Positions 51,340 to 60,705 of a stretch of DNA of 64,000 bases are shown here, one piece after another. The notes beneath the pieces are model-generated. The model was not told the DNA's origin. It worked only from the letters and a program-made list of their open reading frames with translations, and made no database searches. Source of the DNA: Hyaloscypha bicolor E (Eukaryota > Ascomycota > Leotiomycetes > Helotiales > Hyaloscyphaceae); NCBI RefSeq assembly GCF_002865645.1, contig NW_020194685.1:3149499-3213498 (forward strand). The letters run 5' to 3'. Position numbers and translations under genes: made by a program. The number at the start of each line of letters is the position of its first letter. Positions within the stretch are counted from its first letter, which is position 1.

Positions 51340-52440
51340 TAAGCCTATATTTCCGCCTCTTTTTTAAGGAAAACCTCGAGGAAAACGGAGCTCAGAATAT
51401 GACTATCGGTTGCTTGCTTGTGAATACGAGATCTATGTTTTCTTATTCCGATATGGAATTGGTTGGGATTTTCCTAACGCTCTAGGTGAAGTAATAGATG
51501 TGAATTTGGTAATTTCTGTTCTGTGTGCTTATGGTTTGTTCTTGCTGCTTTAGGTCCAATACTATCTTGGGCTCCAAGAAGAAGGTAAGCTTCAACCTCT
51601 ATGGGCTGTTTCTTTATCCCCTCTTCTTATCCCAGTCAACACTTGCGAATCAAACGAGGCTTTCCTGGATTACCCCAAATGAATAGCTACTAGGGAAGAT
51701 TATGAGACGCTTCTCTATATTTCGTGCTCTGACACTTTTTTCTGGATTGGCCATATCTGATTCGCCGTATGCTTGATCCCCGAAAACGCATCATAGCTGC
51801 ACAATTGGTTGACAATGTTGCAGTACTGCATGAGTCATGGACAAATTGACGGGCGAAATAAAAGGAACCCAGGTGAGACCGTACCTTCAAGGTTGAGTTT
51901 ATCTACTTTAAGACTCGATGTGTCGCTTTTACTGTCATCTAAAGCCCAAAATGAAGCTCCTCAAGAAACGGAAGTGTATGCTTCAAGTTTCTGCGGTGTT
52001 TCGTTGGGTATCGATCAAGACATATGCAGAGAGCGTCGATCTAAAGAACTTGTTCCAATAGGATGTTTTGAGAGAGTTGACTGCCAGGTGAAGGTTAGGT
52101 TTCCATATATCTTAGTTCCGATGTAGGCGAACTGAGTTGTTGCTCAGTACCCCACAAGTAGGACATGGCTTTGTAGGCAACTTCTCGATGTAGAGACGCT
52201 GGATCCTCTCATACAAGCTTCCTACATTACTCACCCCAGTAGGACCGATCGACTTAATTTGTTGAATCTGGAATGTAGCTGAGGTTACCAACTGGACCCT
52301 ACCAACCCAAACCCGGTCGTTGTTCAATGTGTATGAAGTGGTGGGAGTCAAATCTGGGAATTGGCGGCCGGTTTCTCTGCTGGAAGGATATTTACAACTA
52401 AGGCAGTTTCCGTGAACTCTAGTTCACACCCCTGAGATAA
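51340..52440 (+). pseudogene. Possible degraded protein-kinase-like sequence; otherwise unresolved
   Basis: Broken plus-strand readings: at about 51400-51510 YDYRLLACEYEIYVFLFRYG, like the start of fungal kinase-like domains, and at about 51740-51850 WPYLIRRMLDPRKRIIAAQL, like the last kinase subdomain (R-M-L-x-P-x-x-R). The catalytic loop and DFG were not seen. Short frames at 51809-52126 (+) and 52112-52351 (-) are not recognised. I would not call a functional gene here. Confidence 0.25.
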
Positions 52441-52471
52441 TAAGGCTGTTGGAAGGGGGATGTTAGTCCCT

Positions 52472-52712
52472 CACGCACCTCCGGTTAGTCGTGGTACACC
52501 GAAATCTGGGCCGAAAATCAAACCCCTCATTACTTTCTTTAACACCCAGCACACTTGGGTTCCCTTGAAAATAACATCAATTAATGCGCAGTCCATAGGA
52601 TTACCCTCGATAAAATTGTAAAATTTTTGAATGTCACTGCTATGGAAGTTGATATAAAAAACATTGATTTCCGGCCCGGATTTCGGTGTGTCACACTAAC
52701 CGGAGGCGCGTG
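52472..52712. mobile_element. 241-bp MITE with 5-bp duplication
   Basis: Imperfect terminal inverted repeats of about 49 bp: left CACGCACCTCCGGTTAGTCG..., right the complement of CACGCGCCTCCGGTTAGTGT..., and then CACCGAAATCYGGGCCG in both. TCCCT flanks it on each side (52467-52471 and 52713-52717). No coding capacity. Superfamily not assigned; 5-bp duplications are unusual for TIR elements. Confidence 0.8.
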
Positions 52713-52735
52713 TCCCTTTGTTTACGAAGTACGAC

Positions 52736-53186
52736 TAGAAGTATCCACTAGCCAACCGCCCAAACCCCCATCCGCCCACGCCTAGAAAATCGATTTTTAA
52801 TCACACCTTCATTATAATTACAAATCCTTTAATATATTAACATCCCATAGTATTTTCAACATCCTGACAACTATATATATAATTTAATCTTATGGTGCGG
52901 CTAGAATCGCCTGTTAATATTAATTTTTTTGAATTTTGGGAACCCCCCCCACCTAATAAAAATTAGTAAGCCCGGCCCCGAACAAAAAACAAAAAAAAAA
53001 AATATTAACAGGCGATTCTAGCCGCACCATAAGATTAAATTATATATATAGTTGTCAGGATGTTGAAAATACTATGGGATGTTAATATATTAAAGGATTT
53101 GTAATTATAATGAAGGTGTGAATAAAAATCGATTTTCTAGGCGTGGGCGGATGGGGGTTTGGGCGGTTGGCTAGTGGATACTTCTA
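52736..53186. repeat. Near-perfect inverted repeat, two 186-bp arms, 79-bp loop
   Basis: Arms 52736-52921 and 53001-53186 are reverse complements with about one mismatch (TTTTTAATCACACC against TTTTTATTCACACC). The loop contains a run of eight C and an A-rich stretch. No flanking duplication was found. A transcript would fold into a long dsRNA hairpin. It ends 16 bases before the promoter block of the P450 gene. It may be a foldback element. Confidence 0.9.
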
Positions 53187-53201
53187 AGCGAGGGTGCTGG
53201 T

Positions 53202-53302
53202 TTTCAGTCAGCTGCATATACAGTACGACGACCAATAGGACAAGGCGTGGTAGGCCAAGTGCTTACCCTGTAACTTGGAGGCCGACCCGCACGGTATATA
53301 AG
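53202..53302 (+). promoter_or_regulatory. Promoter block of the first P450 gene
   Basis: TTTCAGTCAGCTGCATATAC and ACGACGACCAATA at 53202-53238, then TATATAAG at 53295-53302 with ATAATCAAGACTCCCCTTC just after. The same arrangement precedes the second P450 gene at 60343. The CCAAT box is a general element (HAP complex); the CAGTCAG...GCATATAC part is specific to these two genes in the window. Confidence 0.6.
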
Positions 53303-53540
53303 ATAATCAAGACTCCCCTTCAAAATGCATCTTGAAGCACGAGTCAGCAATTCGCCTCGGTTGTGCAAAGCGAAATCTGCAGGTTTTGGGTCGCGGACAA
53401 TGTGTTGATCCTCGACTTGAACGCAACACCTCGCTTAGGCTTCAGGGGGCTCATCCACAGCCTCAGCGGATATTCGAGGCATTCATCACACCTCTGTGGC
53501 GTCAGTGGTTCCTTCGGTTCAGGAGAGTGCTCAGGGGATC

Positions 53541-55098
53541 ATGGCTCTCAACCCAGGCATCATCGCCATCGCCGTAGGAATCCTCAGCGTATTGTTCTTT
53601 CTCTGGCGCAAGGCCGATGCTTCCCTCGATCCGGACGAGCCTCCAATCGTCCTCTCCAGAATTCCATTTATTGGGCACATCTTAGGCCTTGTGAGGTACC
53701 AAATTGGATACTTTGAGAACCTGAGGTCAGTAGCAGCAATCTATGTATCTGTGTACAACCTGACCTGGACAGTCGTACTACCCACCCTGTCTTCACCCTC
53801 AAAATCTTCGACTCTCGGATTTACGTGGTGAAATCTCCCGAGTACGTTGCCCTTACTTTGCGGGAATGGAAAACCCTCACGTTTGATCCGTTCACTACCG
53901 CATTTGTCAAGAACGCCCTCGGTGCTCCCCCTGATGTCGTCGAAGTTTTCGAAAAAACGATGTACCTCACCGAGATCCACACGAAAATGCACGGCGCGCT
54001 TTCGATCGGTCCTGATCTCGCCAAATCGAATGTTCGGGTCCTCAACGTCCTTGCGAGGTATCTCGTTCCTCAAGAGACGAACCTGTATTCTCTCCTTCGC
54101 GAAGCATACACCATTGCTATGGGAGAAGCCTTTTACGGCCCTGACAATCCGGTTCCTGGCCTCATTGATGAAATTTGGTATTTAATAATCTTTTCCTCCT
54201 TCGCCATCCTCACACATTCTAACTTTCTAGGGACTTCGAAGATGACCTCGGTCTTATGATGATCGGTTTCTTCCAACGGATCGTAGCAAGGAAAGCCTGC
54301 CGCGGCCAGAAACGTGTCTCGAAAGCCTTCAAAGCATACTACGACGCCGGCCTCGACAAAAACGCCAACGAGCTCATCCAGGGCCGAGCACGAATCGCAA
54401 GAGCCTACAATCTCGACAACACCGCCCTCGGCATCTTCGAGATGGCCATCTGTTTCGCACCCATCACGAACGTCGTGCCCACCGTCTTCTGGATGCTGAC
54501 CTACATCTACGCCGACGCCGACCTCCTCCGCGCCCTCCGCCACGAGCTCGCCTTCCTCGGCAACCCGCTTGATACGGACAAACTGCGCTCCTGCCCGCTC
54601 CTGATCTCCACGTTCCAGGAGATCCAGCGGCTCAAGCAGCACGGCAACGCCGTCCGCTGGGTGAGCGCCGATACGCGGCTCGACGGGTATCTCTTGAAGA
54701 AAGGCGCCGTCATGCAGATCCCCTCTTCGGTGCTGAACACCGCCTCGTCGGTATGGGGCCCGGACGCTGGGTCCTTCAATGCTCGACGGTTCCTCGACTT
54801 GGACGATAAGAAAACGCGGCAGCGCGGCTACATCCCGTTTGGCGGTGGCAGGAACCTGTGTCCGGGCAGACACCTCGCGTTTACGGAAGCGTTGGGGTTC
54901 GTGGCGGCGTTTGTGCTGGGTTTCGACATGCAGGGAGCAAAGATAATCGGAGCGAGGACCCACAAGATTGGGTTTGGGGCCAGGAAGCCGGAGCGGGACT
55001 TAAAGGTGTCGATAAGACGGAGAGCGGGGTTTGAAGATGCGAAGTGGAGCTTCAATGTTGGCGGAGAGAGGGATGCGGCACCTGAACAGAATGTATAA
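53541..55098 (+). CDS. Cytochrome P450 monooxygenase (CYP7/CYP8-like type)
   Basis: Exons 53541-53725, 53773-54177, 54231-55098; 1458 nt, 485 aa. An upstream in-frame ATG at 53496 would give 500 aa; 53541 places the membrane anchor (IIAIAVGILSVLFFLW) at the N-terminus. The introns (47 and 53 nt) rejoin LSRTTHPVFTLK and IWDFEDD. Heme-binding loop FGGGRNLCPG holds the Cys ligand; ExxR is EIQR; the I-helix region (APITNVVPTVFWML) lacks the usual A-G-x-D-T, as in fungal P450s related to prostacyclin synthase or sterol 7-alpha-hydroxylase. Substrate unknown. It is tail to tail with the transglutaminase-like gene and shares a promoter block with the second P450. Anchored in the ER by inference. Confidence 0.88.
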
Positions 55099-55511
55099 AA
55101 GGGGGGCAACACTTTAAATAGACCAAATAGAACTTCAATGACCTACACTAGCAGCACTCATTGCTCGGGGGTTGTAGGCTCCTCTTCTACCACCTTCACT
55201 ACTTCCCGCCACACCTCATCAAATTCAAACATTGAACATCGTACAAACCAAACATAAGAAAAAGGGGTAAAAGTAGAGAGACAGGTATAATTTGATCATT
55301 ATAGCAAGCAAAGGTTCCGCCGGCCGATCTTAGCCAACTATATATCAACCCTCGGGCGAGCTACTGTATCGTACTGTATCCTATGTCATTTCAAGTCCTA
55401 TGCCAAGACGCCATGACCACCAAATAACGCCACTCTCCTCTCCCCTTCCTTCCCCGCCAACCCCCTTCTCTCCTCAGCGCTCAGCATCCAATCCATCCAA
55501 CCCACCTCGAC
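55099..55511. other. Convergent 3' intergenic region
   Basis: Short space between two converging genes; 3' untranslated regions expected. CT-rich near 55430-55500. No other feature. Confidence 0.6.
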
Positions 55512-58004
55512 TTAAACCAACTCCCAAGAAGCCACGCCAGCAAACCCCATACTTCCCGGCTTCCCCTTCATTCCCAGATACTCCCTTCGGGTCATGCCCC
55601 TCATATCCCGTCCGTTAACCGTCGTAACCGCGTACAATGACACAACTTGTCCTGGCGCCCCAAGATCTCTGGCCTTAACATCGCCCCACCACCAAAATTC
55701 ATTCTTCTCGAGCGCAACAAAATCTTCCTTGCGTCCGTCCACGCCGTGGATCTTGAGGATGAAGCAGTACGGTTTGCCCTGCCCGTTCCTCTCGTGGTCC
55801 CAATGCTCGCAGATCTTGGAGAACTGGAATCGAATAATTTCCTTGCTGTGAACCCGAATCCTCTTTTGGGGTGGGGAGAATGATCGTGCGGATAGGCCGT
55901 GGTCGTCCAGGTTGCTGAAGAGTTGTAAAGGCTCCTCCCGTGATGGACCGAGTATGTATTCTTCCCAAGTAGGGATGCGTCCATCGGCTCGGAAGAAGTT
56001 GCCGCTGTCTTGGGGGAAGTGCTTGAGGCCGAAATCCTCATTTGACATCGTGAACTCGCAGGGCGAGAAGTGCTTGTTGTATTTCTCGTCGCCGACATTG
56101 CCGGCACCCCAACAAGGGTCGACGAGCTTCCATTCTCCGCCGTCTATGCGTACTGCATTCCAAGCGTGACCGGTGGGATCCCGTGGTGGAGGGCTCTCGC
56201 CGGGTTTCAGGGCGGTGTGGCCGTAGCCTTTGCCGTGCCCGCCTACAACGCGGCATTCGAGGCCGGCTTTTAGAGCGATGGCGGAGTAAAGGCCAGCGTA
56301 ACCAGCACATACAGCCAGGCCGGAGTTGATGGTGTCTTGAGGCTCGGCGCTTTTGACTTTCTTGCCGAAGAAGGCGACGGTGTCGTAGGCGATGTTGTGG
56401 TGGAGCCAGGTGAAGATTGCTCGGGCTTTGTCGGTGGCGGATGAGAAAGGGCCACAGAGTACATCTGCGAGGTAGTCCGTCTGGTCATGACTTCTGGGAA
56501 GTGATTGTCTGGGATATTGAGCCGCTACTCCGTCGGGTCCTTTGAAATCTCTGCAAAGTAAACATCCAGAAGTCGGTGGCGCTGCGGGAGCTGCTTTCGC
56601 TTTTATCGTCGCCCTGACTTGTGACATGGATGGCTTTGAAGCAAAATTGATAGGAGGTGGAACAGCACTTGGTTTTGGCAAGTGAGCACCATCGGCGACC
56701 CTGATGCCGGTTTGTTCTTCCAAGAAATCCGTCAATGGCTCCAGATCCCGTGAGTACTGATACTGCTGTGGTGTGGGGTCTGTCCCATCGAAGAACATAA
56801 TGGTCGGGTAACCTTGGATATCGTATCTGCTCAAAAATGTCTTGTGGGCGTCAACATCTACCTTGGCAATGACCAGTCTATCAGAAGCAAATGCAAACGA
56901 CTCGCCAAGCTGTTTCCATATTGGTTCCAGCTCAACGCAATACTTGCAATATGGAGCGTAGAAGTCAACGAGTGCAAATTTCCCAGCCGTCACACTATCG
57001 AAATTCCTTGCCGTCAGTTCCTGGACAGCTGATCCTACAGGGCGAGCATGTGTTGGTGCTGGTCTAGAGGCAGGGAGTGCCGGTCTCGATGAAGAGATTA
57101 CTGGTTCATTGCTCGTTTTGTTTCCGAAGCCCATTGACAGTATTGACCTCTGGGCAGCTGGTGGTGGTATTCTCCTCTGCGGCTGTGGGTGGTGGACTTC
57201 GTCTTCGGTTATAGTGTTCGCAGCAGTTTTCACAGGTCTCGACGGCATTTTCGGTGGGCCAGTGGGTCTAGGAGGCATCTTGGGAACTAAATTGCGGTCT
57301 ATCACAGGCGGAGCTCGAAGAGGCACCGTTGGCGCTGACTTGGTTGTAAGAAGAGGCGCCTTCGCAGCCTGTGCTGCCTCCCGTTCTCGCCGCGTCGGTG
57401 GTAGAGGTGGAAGTATCGCCTCTCCCAGAGCAGGAGGGAGTTTCCTCTGCACCCCGGTGTCCACGGAACCCCAACTTGTGGCGGAGGACTCTCCCGACTG
57501 CCCCGAGAATGTAGAGTTGAGCGATATCATCGACTCGTCCGATCCCCGTCGTACCAATTGATGGCTTGTGTTTCGGGGAGGAAGGGAAGGGGTGAGTGTG
57601 AGTTGTGATGACAGGGAGCCTTTCCGCCCTGGCAGTGGAGGAGGCACATTGTTGCGTTGCGGGAGAGGAGGTGTCAGAGAAAAGCCCGGGCTATTCGATT
57701 GAGGTTGGTCTCTGTCGATGGGAGGAGGAGGAAGAAGCGGCAGGTCATTGACACCAAGGGGGAGATTGTCCGTCTGTGGCAATGCTGAAGAGCCATATGT
57801 AGATATCGGGGGATTGTTCGTCGTCTGGCCGCGAGATGGAAGCGGAGGTCGATTCTTGGGCGCGGGAAGAGGTGGAGGAGGTCTTTTACCCGTGGCCGGT
57901 TGTTGTTGTTGTGCGTTCAAGCTCTTTCCAACACCCTGCTGATTCAACGCAGCTATTCTCGCCGACAGCGACGTGAACTGCGGCTCCTCCTCGAGTTCGG
58001 TCAT
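55512..58004 (-). CDS. Thioredoxin-transglutaminase-like protein with proline-rich N-terminus
   Basis: A single exon of 830 codons. Residues 1-330 are rich in Pro with many PPLP/PPRP motifs that fit SH3 binding. Residues about 328-435 form a thioredoxin/PDI-like domain: VDFYAPYCKYC (CxxC at 353-356), DVDAH, and YPTIMFF with the conserved cis-proline. Residues about 515-640 are a transglutaminase-like domain with Cys566 (SGLAVCAGYAG), His613 (TGHAWNAV) and Asp629 (LVDPCWG), a complete Cys-His-Asp triad. No signal peptide, so it is probably cytosolic. Fungal transglutaminase-like proteins such as Cyk3 act in cytokinesis with SH3 partners; a similar scaffold role is possible here but is inference. 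The thioredoxin domain inside such a protein is unusual. Confidence 0.88.
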   Translation of the reverse strand: MTELEEEPQFTSLSARIAALNQQGVGKSLNAQQQQPATGKRPPPPLPAPKNRPPLPSRGQTTNNPPISTYGSSALPQTDNLPLGVNDLPLLPPPPIDRDQPQSNSPGFSLTPPLPQRNNVPPPLPGRKGSLSSQLTLTPSLPPRNTSHQLVRRGSDESMISLNSTFSGQSGESSATSWGSVDTGVQRKLPPALGEAILPPLPPTRREREAAQAAKAPLLTTKSAPTVPLRAPPVIDRNLVPKMPPRPTGPPKMPSRPVKTAANTITEDEVHHPQPQRRIPPPAAQRSILSMGFGNKTSNEPVISSSRPALPASRPAPTHARPVGSAVQELTARNFDSVTAGKFALVDFYAPYCKYCVELEPIWKQLGESFAFASDRLVIAKVDVDAHKTFLSRYDIQGYPTIMFFDGTDPTPQQYQYSRDLEPLTDFLEEQTGIRVADGAHLPKPSAVPPPINFASKPSMSQVRATIKAKAAPAAPPTSGCLLCRDFKGPDGVAAQYPRQSLPRSHDQTDYLADVLCGPFSSATDKARAIFTWLHHNIAYDTVAFFGKKVKSAEPQDTINSGLAVCAGYAGLYSAIALKAGLECRVVGGHGKGYGHTALKPGESPPPRDPTGHAWNAVRIDGGEWKLVDPCWGAGNVGDEKYNKHFSPCEFTMSNEDFGLKHFPQDSGNFFRADGRIPTWEEYILGPSREEPLQLFSNLDDHGLSARSFSPPQKRIRVHSKEIIRFQFSKICEHWDHERNGQGKPYCFILKIHGVDGRKEDFVALEKNEFWWWGDVKARDLGAPGQVVSLYAVTTVNGRDMRGMTRREYLGMKGKPGSMGFAGVASWELV

Positions 58005-60342
58005 CGTGGATGATCGTGATCAATACAATTGCGTAGGTTTTCGCAGTCTCTGATGGAGGGAGCGAGTGTGCCTGAGTCGCGGATGGGGCTGAGGTCGGGG
58101 CAAAGGTCGAGGCAGGAATACGATGTTGGCAAATAGTTTGCGTGAACTCTCGTGATGCAGGCAGCGGGGGACAAACAGCGGCGCAGTGAACGAGCGAAGG
58201 GAATAATCAACAATGAATGAAGTGAAGGTGAAGAGAGGCAGAGCGAAGCTAGAGCACTGGCATGCTGGAAATTGTCGATGAAGAAACCAGGCACAGAGGT
58301 CGAGATGTTGTTGGTCGTTGGTCGTTGGGTACGAAGCTGAGTGGCCAGTGGCTATGCTGCGGTGCTGTGGTGCTGTGCCGCGGGATTTCGCTGCTGGCTG
58401 ACTCCGATCCTGAAATGGCGCCAAGGGCCCAAGAGGACGCCGAGCTCACGCCCAGCTCTGCGCTCCACCCAAAGGCACTTCTTACGTGGGACGTTAAGGG
58501 GCTCCTATTCACGCGGAGATTGTTCGCGATGTTGAGAGAGAGTTTCAATTAAGCAACTCGACGTGGAATCCGTGTTTCCAGATACTAAGGACTCTGCACG
58601 TAGTTTGGCAGGTCTGTGGGCTTCGGGACACGGCACGCCGCGTCACAGCCAACACGGACGCTTAACCGGGACCGAAGGGGAAGTTGTTGCGATGGAGGCT
58701 TCACGTGATTCATTGCATGTACTGTATAAATATACTGTATAAATATACTGTATAAATATTGATTTGTCTGGACTCTGGAGACATTCGCCGTTCACGGTGC
58801 ATTCAAGAGACTGTGTCACATTCAATTGGCGTTATCTGATTCTTCCCGAAGCTTTTGTTCGACGAGACTTGCCAATGACGACTGACACGCCTCAGCGAGG
58901 CGAGGCGAGCCATACGTTTGGAGAAAGGAGAGTCTCAGATCTTAGACATTCTCCAAAAGGAATAAGGAGCCGCCAAGTAATTATTTTTAGCGGGCTTCTT
59001 GTTAGACCTGCCAAGTAAAAATTCTTCCGGAGTTCAGCACTGTCTCAAGAGACTTTGTTGGCCTATGAGTTCCTGGGGTGTAGTCGATTCGGCGGCATGG
59101 GTTATCATATTCAGGATGCTACTGTTACGATGCTCTCATATTTGGAGATGGACGTCATGTGTGCTACAATGGAGGATACAAGGGGACTTGGTGGACGTGC
59201 CTCGAAACCCAATCCTCCCAGCCGAAATTCTCCCCTCAGCGCCGTCATTAAAGATCATGCCCTCAGTGCTTACCGCCTTTTCCGCTTCCCTACTTCCCAA
59301 TACCCATAGTCCACATCGTACCACCCTTGTTCCACCTCCACAACTGTTCCGTTCGCGGCCCTTCGACGCTTCCAGAATCAACCCTCCCTCTCCCAGAGCA
59401 GCATCGCAACATCATTGGGGTTGCTACCACAGCAACATATCAGAGTCTGCCAAACTCCATGGCCTTGTCAAGCCTCGTCCATTTGTATATTGTGTATGTG
59501 CCGTGGTTTCGCTCCACCGTCCTTGGGGTTTTCTGGAGGAGTCGTTTTCGAGGGGTAAGAGCATCATCCGCAGTCGCACATGCGGGAGGGTGGCGGACGA
59601 GTGTTGTGAAGGCAGATGGTCTGAATGCCCTGTATTGAGGCTGCCGTTGCAGCTTCGAGGGATCGGGAGGGTTTGTCGTACCGTTTTGTTGTTGAGGCAG
59701 ATGTGCGGTGTTTTTGGAGGGTTGAACCTAGTTGTCGGGAAGAAAAGCCGAAAAGCAAGGCCAGCGAGGCTGATCTCCTTCCTCACCCTTCATCAACTTC
59801 AAACCGTCCCACCACCATGCCCTAAACAAGTATCAGTCTCCCAAAGGTCGGCCTTGCATCTTTGCAAGATGTTCCATCTCTCCCCACGGTTGGATCGCGG
59901 AGAGGGTGCTTGCGGACGACTGAATTCCCGGTTCGTCACGACAGACGTTCACTGCTTCAGCCCAAGTGAAGCTTGAAGCTCATCGGCGTCATGTTTCTAC
60001 TCCAATTGTGCAGCTTGTGGTGGTTGATCTGGTGAAGATGCCATGCATAAGAGTATCAGAGAGGTGAGAATGGATGCTCTCCGTTTTGAAAGCTTTCGTT
60101 CTTTCGACTGTTTTGTTTCATACTCGTTGCCCGAGTCATAGAGCCTGGTTAGTGCTGGAGATCTTCGACCTTGTTGTTTTCATTCATCGCCTTCCGATTC
60201 ATCTTTCATTGTCATTGTGATTATCTATTTGTATTGAATTTCAGGAGATTTCCCCAAATTTCCTAAATCACGCGAGTGGCTTCATAGCTGCCGGAGAGGG
60301 GCTCAACTGTGGGTTTCTTACGATGTCCACTTAAGTGGGAGG
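58005..60342. other. 2.3-kb intergenic region
   Basis: It separates two divergently transcribed genes, so it holds both promoters. Many overlapping open frames occur on both strands from 58000 to 59980, including a 325-codon one at 58999-59976, but their composition looks non-coding and none has a recognisable domain. A 15-bp repeat (ATATACTGTATAA) occurs three times at 58718-58760. Confidence 0.55.
58718..58760. repeat. 15-bp triplicate repeat
   Basis: Three copies of TACTGTATAAATA in a row, rich in TATA-like sequence. Confidence 0.85.
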
Positions 60343-60440
60343 ATTTCAGTCAGCGTGCATATACGACGACCAATAAACGGTGATGCATCTCTCTCTTGTG
60401 TGACGAAGGCTGACAGCCCAAATTATAAAATGATCAAAAC
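60343..60440 (+). promoter_or_regulatory. Promoter block of the second P450 gene
   Basis: ATTTCAGTCAGCGTGCATAT followed by ACGACGACCAATA at 60343-60375, then TATAAAATGATCAA at 60424 and CATCCCTTAC. It matches the block at 53202-53302 in sequence, order and approximate spacing (CCAAT to TATA 54 bases here, 63 there). Confidence 0.6.
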
Positions 60441-60705
60441 ATCCCTTACAGACTGAATCCTGGCGTTTAACTCCGTTCGCTCTTTTTTTGGCTGCGTACT
60501 TTGTAAAAGTGAGGCATCGTGAACAAGAAGATCGTCTTTCGTGTTAGCGAACTCTCCAGCATCTCGTTTAAGATTCAGGGGTTCACGAGCGGTTGTAACT
60601 ACCAGTACTCCTTGTCAAGAAGTGGCCGCCGTCATTTGAATGTCTTAAGCTTCGAGGTCGAATCTTAATAAGTGATCTGCTCGAATCTCCTTTTCTTGGA
60701 GAGCA

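Noticed and set aside
53332..53831. Three overlapping plus-strand frames at the 5' end of the first P450
   Set aside because: They are alternative frames over the 5' UTR and exon 1; only the 53541 (or 53496) frame continues into the P450 through introns.
54133..54963. 276-codon open frame antisense to the first P450
   Set aside because: It lies wholly opposite a P450 exon with all family motifs; a shadow of that gene.
58999..59976. 325-codon open frame on the plus strand upstream of the second P450
   Set aside because: Composition is atypical, several other frames are open across the same bases on both strands, and no domain is recognisable. It looks like chance openness in GC-rich promoter DNA.
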